A DNA stretch of 64,000 nucleotides, from positions 1 to 64,000 of the forward strand of contig NZ_JAKRCW010000008.1 of the NCBI RefSeq assembly GCF_022346425.1, given 5' to 3'. The position numbers and the translations under genes are program-made. Of the stretch, positions 60,591 through 64,000 are shown piece after piece. Under the pieces are notes generated by a model. The model was not told where the DNA came from and did no database searches. It saw only the letters and a list, made by a program, of their open reading frames with translations. The stretch's first letter is position 1. The number at the start of each line of letters is the position of its first letter. The DNA comes from Pseudoglutamicibacter albus (GTDB lineage: Bacteria; Actinomycetota; Actinomycetes; Actinomycetales; Micrococcaceae).

Positions 60591-62147
60591 GTCCTGTGGC
60601 TCCTCATAGCGTGGGAAGATCGGTTGCGGCTTCGGCAACGGCGTGCCCGCCTCGACTGTGCTATCGAACGCCGCGAACGTGCGCATCGCGCCCTGGCGGA
60701 CACCCAGCACATCCAGCATGCGGGTCATCGAATCCGGCATGACCGGCTGAGCGAGCAACGCGACCCGCCGCACCACATCCAAGGTCACGGCCAGCACAAC
60801 AGACATGCGCTGCGGGTCTTCCTTGCGCAAAACCCACGGAGCCATCTCAGCGAAATACGAGTTCGCATCGTGCAGTACCTTCCACTGCTCAGCAAGGGCC
60901 AGCGAGAACGCCTGCTTATCGTAATGAGCTCGGGCCGAGTCCAGCAGACCCTTGGCGGAAGCCAACAGCTGCGTGTCAGCCTCCGTCAGATTCTCAAGTG
61001 CTGGCATCTTCCCGTCAAGGTTCTTAGCGACCATCGAAAGGGAACGCTGCGCGAGGTTACCGAGGTTATTAGCTAACTCCGCGTTCATACGGTTCACGAT
61101 CGCCTCATGCGAATACGAGCCGTCCGCACCGAACGGCACTTCACGCAAGAAGAAGTACCGCATCGCATCCAAGCCGTAATTCTCGATGAAGTCAGCCGGA
61201 CCCACCGTGTTACCGAGAGACTTAGACATCTTCACGCCATTATTGTGCAAGAACCCGTGAATCATGATGCGCTTGGGCAACTCGATGCCAGCAGACATCA
61301 AAAACGCAGGCCAATAAATCGCGTGGAAACGGGAAATATCCTTACCGATAATGTGCACGTCGGCCGGCCAGTACTTGCTGTACTTCTCCCCCGCGGTATC
61401 CGGGTAGCCCACGCCCGTGAGGTAGTTCGTCAACGCATCAACCCACACATACATCACGTGCCCTGGCGCATCCGGAACCGGGATACCCCAGTCGAAAGTC
61501 GTGCGCGAAATCGAGAGGTCCTCGAGCCCACGCTCAACGAAACGAATCACCTCGTTGAACCGGGAACCCGGTGCCGCGAACTCCGGCTGCTCCTTATACA
61601 GCTCAAGCAACGGCTCAGCGTACTTGGAGAGACGGAAGAAATACGATTCCTCTTCCGTCCAGGTCACCTCAGTTTCCGTCTCGGTCGCGTAGCGGACCCC
61701 ATCCTCACCTACGTGGGTCTCTTCCTCGTCGTAATAGGCTTCATCACGTACCGAGTACCAGCCCGCATAGTGGCCCAAGTAGATATCGCCATTGGCCTCC
61801 ATGGCCTTCCAGATCGCCTGGGCGGCAGCCTGGTGATCCGCATCAGTGGTGCGGATGAACCGGTCATAAGAAATACCCAAAGCATCCTGCGTGGACTGGA
61901 ACCGATCCGAGTTCACACGCGCCAACTCCATCGGGGTGATGCCCTGCTTTTGTGCAGTCTGCATCATCTTCTGGCCATGCTCATCAGTGCCCGTGAGGAA
62001 GTAGACGTCATAGCCATCCAGACGCTTGAAACGCGCCATCGCGTCAGCCGCCACGAATTCGTAGGCATGCCCGATGTGCGGTTCCCCGTTCGGATACGAG
62101 ATAGCCGTGGTCATGTAGAACGTTTTATCTTTACCCAGATCAGTCAC
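60585..62147 (-). CDS. metG: methionyl-tRNA synthetase
   Basis: Charges initiator and elongator tRNA-Met. AISYPNGEPHIGHAYEFVAADAMARF carries HIGH, FLTGTDEHGQKMMQ and HNNGVKMSKSLGNTV the KMSKS loop. The connective peptide lacks the zinc-binding cysteines (GWYSVRDEAYYDEEE), the form without metal, and there is no C-terminal tRNA-binding EMAP domain; 520 residues fits this subclass. GTG start. The serA gene upstream ends 143 bases before. Confidence 0.96.
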   Translation of the reverse strand: MTDLGKDKTFYMTTAISYPNGEPHIGHAYEFVAADAMARFKRLDGYDVYFLTGTDEHGQKMMQTAQKQGITPMELARVNSDRFQSTQDALGISYDRFIRTTDADHQAAAQAIWKAMEANGDIYLGHYAGWYSVRDEAYYDEEETHVGEDGVRYATETETEVTWTEEESYFFRLSKYAEPLLELYKEQPEFAAPGSRFNEVIRFVERGLEDLSISRTTFDWGIPVPDAPGHVMYVWVDALTNYLTGVGYPDTAGEKYSKYWPADVHIIGKDISRFHAIYWPAFLMSAGIELPKRIMIHGFLHNNGVKMSKSLGNTVGPADFIENYGLDAMRYFFLREVPFGADGSYSHEAIVNRMNAELANNLGNLAQRSLSMVAKNLDGKMPALENLTEADTQLLASAKGLLDSARAHYDKQAFSLALAEQWKVLHDANSYFAEMAPWVLRKEDPQRMSVVLAVTLDVVRRVALLAQPVMPDSMTRMLDVLGVRQGAMRTFAAFDSTVEAGTPLPKPQPIFPRYEEPQDS

Positions 62148-62169
62148 GCCGCGATTCTATCGAAATGAG

Positions 62170-62204
62170 GTGTGGGATGGGCGTACATGACACCCACCCC
62201 ACAC
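62170..62204 (-). terminator. hairpin between serA and metG
   Basis: Fifteen-base arms 62170-62184 and 62190-62204 pair on the minus-strand RNA with two G-U wobbles and a 5-base loop. It lies 86 bases past the serA stop and 22 before the metG start, so it could terminate serA or shape the metG leader. Confidence 0.5.
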
Positions 62205-62232
62205 TGTTCCTCACACCGTCCCCAGCTCCCTG

Positions 62233-62256
62233 CCCTGCACCACGCCCTGCACCGTT
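62233..62256. repeat. two 12-bp repeats in the serA-metG gap
   Basis: CCCTGCACC(ACG/GTT) twice in tandem, non-coding. Too small to interpret. Confidence 0.5.
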
Positions 62257-62290
62257 GCGGTGCCTTGATGCGCCAGAGCTAAGTCAGGTT

Positions 62291-63892
62291 TTAGTACTCT
62301 TCGAGGTCGACCTCGCGAGCAACGCTCGCGCCGATCTGTTCACCGATGGTCTCCAACAGGCCCTCCGGCAGGGCGTCATCAATCGTGACAACCGCGGCGG
62401 ACTGGCCCTGCTCATCGGCCGGGGCCACCTGCATACCGCCAATGTTGACGTTGTGCTCCCCCAAGACGCGACCCAACGCACCCACAACACCCGGGCGGTC
62501 CTCATAACGCAGAATCAACATGTGGTCCTCGATCGGGATCTCAAGGTTCTGCCCAAACACTGCGGTGAGCTTCTGGATCTGCTTGGGGCCCGTCAACGTA
62601 CCGGTCACCGACAACGCAGCTCCGGAGGCCAAGGCACCCGAAACCACGAGCTTATTGCGGTAGTCCTCAGAGACCTCGGTGGTAGTCAAACGGGTTGCAA
62701 CACCACGCTGTTCCGCAAGAACAGGCGCGTTGACGTAGGAGACCCCCTGCGAGACAACATCGGTGAAAACACCCTTGAGGGCGGCGAGCTTGAGGCTCGT
62801 GACGTCCTTGGAGGCGATCTCACCAGCCACCGTGAGTTCAACCGAGGTCAAACGCTCACCCTGCGCGAGTGCGGAGAAAATACGGCCGAGCTTCTCCGCC
62901 AACGGAATACCAGGGCGCACGTCCTGATCGATCACGCCACCGGCAACGTTGACCGCATCCGGAACCAACTCACCTGTGAGAGCCAAACGGACAGACTTAG
63001 CGACAGCCACGCCAGCCTTCTCCTGGGCCTCAGCGGTCGAGGCACCCAAGTGCGGGGTCACCGAAACGTTCGGAAGCTCGATGAACTTGATGCCCTGGGC
63101 AGGCTCGGAGGTGTAAACGTCAATACCTGCGCCGGCGATCTGGCCCTGCGTCAGCGCCGTATAGAGTGCTTCCTCGTCGATGAGGCCGCCACGGGCGACG
63201 TTGAAGACGAACGCGGTGTCCTTCATCCGCTCGAACTGTTCGGTTGAGATCATCCCGGTAGTCTCCGGGGTTTTCGGCATGTGGATCGTGATGAAGTCAG
63301 CCTGGGCGAGCAGTTCTTCGAGCTCCACGAGCGTGACACCGAGCTGCTGTGCGCGAGCCGGGGTCACGTAGGGGTCATATGCAACGAGCTTCAAGCCGAA
63401 TGCGGCGAGCCGTTCTGCGACAAGCGCGCCGATGCGGCCCAAACCGATGATGCCAGCGGTCTTCTCAAAGAGTTCGACACCCGTGAATGCTTTGCGGTTC
63501 CACTGCCCCTCTTTCATCGAAGCGTTAGCGGCAGGAATATTGCGGGCCGCAGCAATGATGTGGCCCACCGTCAGTTCAGCTGCGGAAATGATGTTAGAGG
63601 TTGGCGCGTTGACAACCATCACACCATCCTGGGTGGCGGCCTTGATATCGACGTTGTCCAAGCCGACACCGGCACGCGCAATCACCTTGAGGTTCTTGGC
63701 CGCGCTGATCGCCTCTGCATCCACCTGCGTGGCGGAGCGAACCAAGATCGCATCAACATCAGCGATATCGGCGAGCAAACGTTCACGGTCCGCGCCATCA
63801 GTCGTGCGGATCTCAAAATCTGGGCCCAACGCTTCAACGGTTGCGGGCGAAAGTTCTTCTGCAATCAGTACAACAGGCTGAGTCTGAGCCAC
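62291..63892 (-). CDS. serA: D-3-phosphoglycerate dehydrogenase
   Basis: First step of serine synthesis. Catalytic and NAD parts: RSATQVDAEAI, ARAGVGLDNVDI, TSNIISAAELTVGHIIAAARNI, GIIGLGRIGALVAERLAAFG, and HLGASTAEAQEKAG with the active-site His. The intervening domain (about 320-450) and C-terminal ACT domain (LRYEDRPGVVGALGRVLGEHNVNIGGMQVAP) make the long, serine-inhibited type found in Mycobacterium; 533 residues fits. GTG start eight bases after AGAGGA. The last 108 bases of the window (63893-64000) show no further gene. Confidence 0.96.
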   Translation of the reverse strand: MAQTQPVVLIAEELSPATVEALGPDFEIRTTDGADRERLLADIADVDAILVRSATQVDAEAISAAKNLKVIARAGVGLDNVDIKAATQDGVMVVNAPTSNIISAAELTVGHIIAAARNIPAANASMKEGQWNRKAFTGVELFEKTAGIIGLGRIGALVAERLAAFGLKLVAYDPYVTPARAQQLGVTLVELEELLAQADFITIHMPKTPETTGMISTEQFERMKDTAFVFNVARGGLIDEEALYTALTQGQIAGAGIDVYTSEPAQGIKFIELPNVSVTPHLGASTAEAQEKAGVAVAKSVRLALTGELVPDAVNVAGGVIDQDVRPGIPLAEKLGRIFSALAQGERLTSVELTVAGEIASKDVTSLKLAALKGVFTDVVSQGVSYVNAPVLAEQRGVATRLTTTEVSEDYRNKLVVSGALASGAALSVTGTLTGPKQIQKLTAVFGQNLEIPIEDHMLILRYEDRPGVVGALGRVLGEHNVNIGGMQVAPADEQGQSAAVVTIDDALPEGLLETIGEQIGASVAREVDLEEY

Positions 63893-64000
63893 GAACGTGA
63901 TCCTCTGTTCGATCGATGGGGTTATGTCACTGGTTTATCAAGCGTGTTTAGCAGGCACTGCACTTTCCGTGGAAGCCCACTGCACCTAACGCTATCTTCC

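Noticed and set aside
62148-62290. SAM or T-box riboswitch before metG
   Set aside because: Only one hairpin and a 12-bp repeat are seen; no specifier loop, T-box core or SAM-box elements.

Overview
The window is a gene-dense chromosomal segment of a Gram-positive actinomycete, most likely Micrococcales and probably Micrococcaceae. The evidence is the moderately high GC, the frequent GTG starts, the gene orders trmD-rimM-khpA-rpsP-ffh-ftsY, smc-mutM-rnc-rpmF-DUF177 and DUF3515/ddl-gpsA-plsC-murA, an FtsY with an N-terminal membrane anchor, and an IclR regulator divergent from leuCD. The species cannot be fixed from the sequence alone. I see no phage, insertion sequence, CRISPR array or plasmid gene, and no gene-free stretch longer than about 290 bases.

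Layout. (1) 1-8.5 kb, minus strand: translation and protein targeting (trmD, rimM, khpA, rpsP, ffh, ftsY). Two unrecognised membrane proteins lie in a tight operon just downstream of ffh. (2) 8.6-18.3 kb: an acyltransferase-SGNH fusion, a divergent MFS exporter, then smc, mutM, rnc, rpmF and a DUF177 gene. The rnc coding sequence carries a perfect 18-bp hairpin. (3) 18.4-31.1 kb: a wall teichoic acid or wall glycopolymer cluster with a tandem-domain TagF-like polymerase, a Stealth sugar-phosphate transferase, a second glycerophosphotransferase, TagD, two family-2 glycosyltransferases, a CDP-alcohol phosphatidyltransferase, the TagGH-type ABC exporter and an LCP ligase. (4) 31.2-44.7 kb: coaD, an aminotransferase, a spermidine-synthase-like protein, rsmD, recG, a DAK2 protein, a second LCP protein, and a DUF3515 lipoprotein gene convergent on ddl-gpsA, with plsC-murA. 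(5) 44.9-54.6 kb: leuD-leuC with a divergent IclR regulator, thiL, two identical tRNA-Glu genes and one tRNA-Gln next to gltX, a fumarylacetoacetate-hydrolase-family enzyme, ilvE and leuB. (6) 54.7-64 kb: a two-component system, a MacB/FtsX-type ABC transporter, metG and serA.

How the parts connect. TagD makes CDP-glycerol, the TagF-like enzymes use it, Stealth and the GT2 enzymes probably add sugars or sugar phosphates, TagGH exports the polymer and LCP proteins attach it to peptidoglycan; ddl and murA supply that peptidoglycan. leuB, leuCD and ilvE serve leucine and branched-chain synthesis and are probably controlled by the IclR protein. GltX sits beside its tRNA substrates.

Themes worth attention. 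Short tandem repeats (units 12-30 bp) occur in many genes and gaps; inside coding sequence the unit is always a multiple of three, while several intergenic ones are not. Several plus-strand genes have a TANNNT box 6-7 bases before the ATG and no Shine-Dalgarno sequence, the signature of leaderless transcripts. The rnc mRNA appears to carry a substrate for its own product. The ffh-linked membrane protein pair shares architecture and a short motif, and is the best candidate here for an undescribed system.
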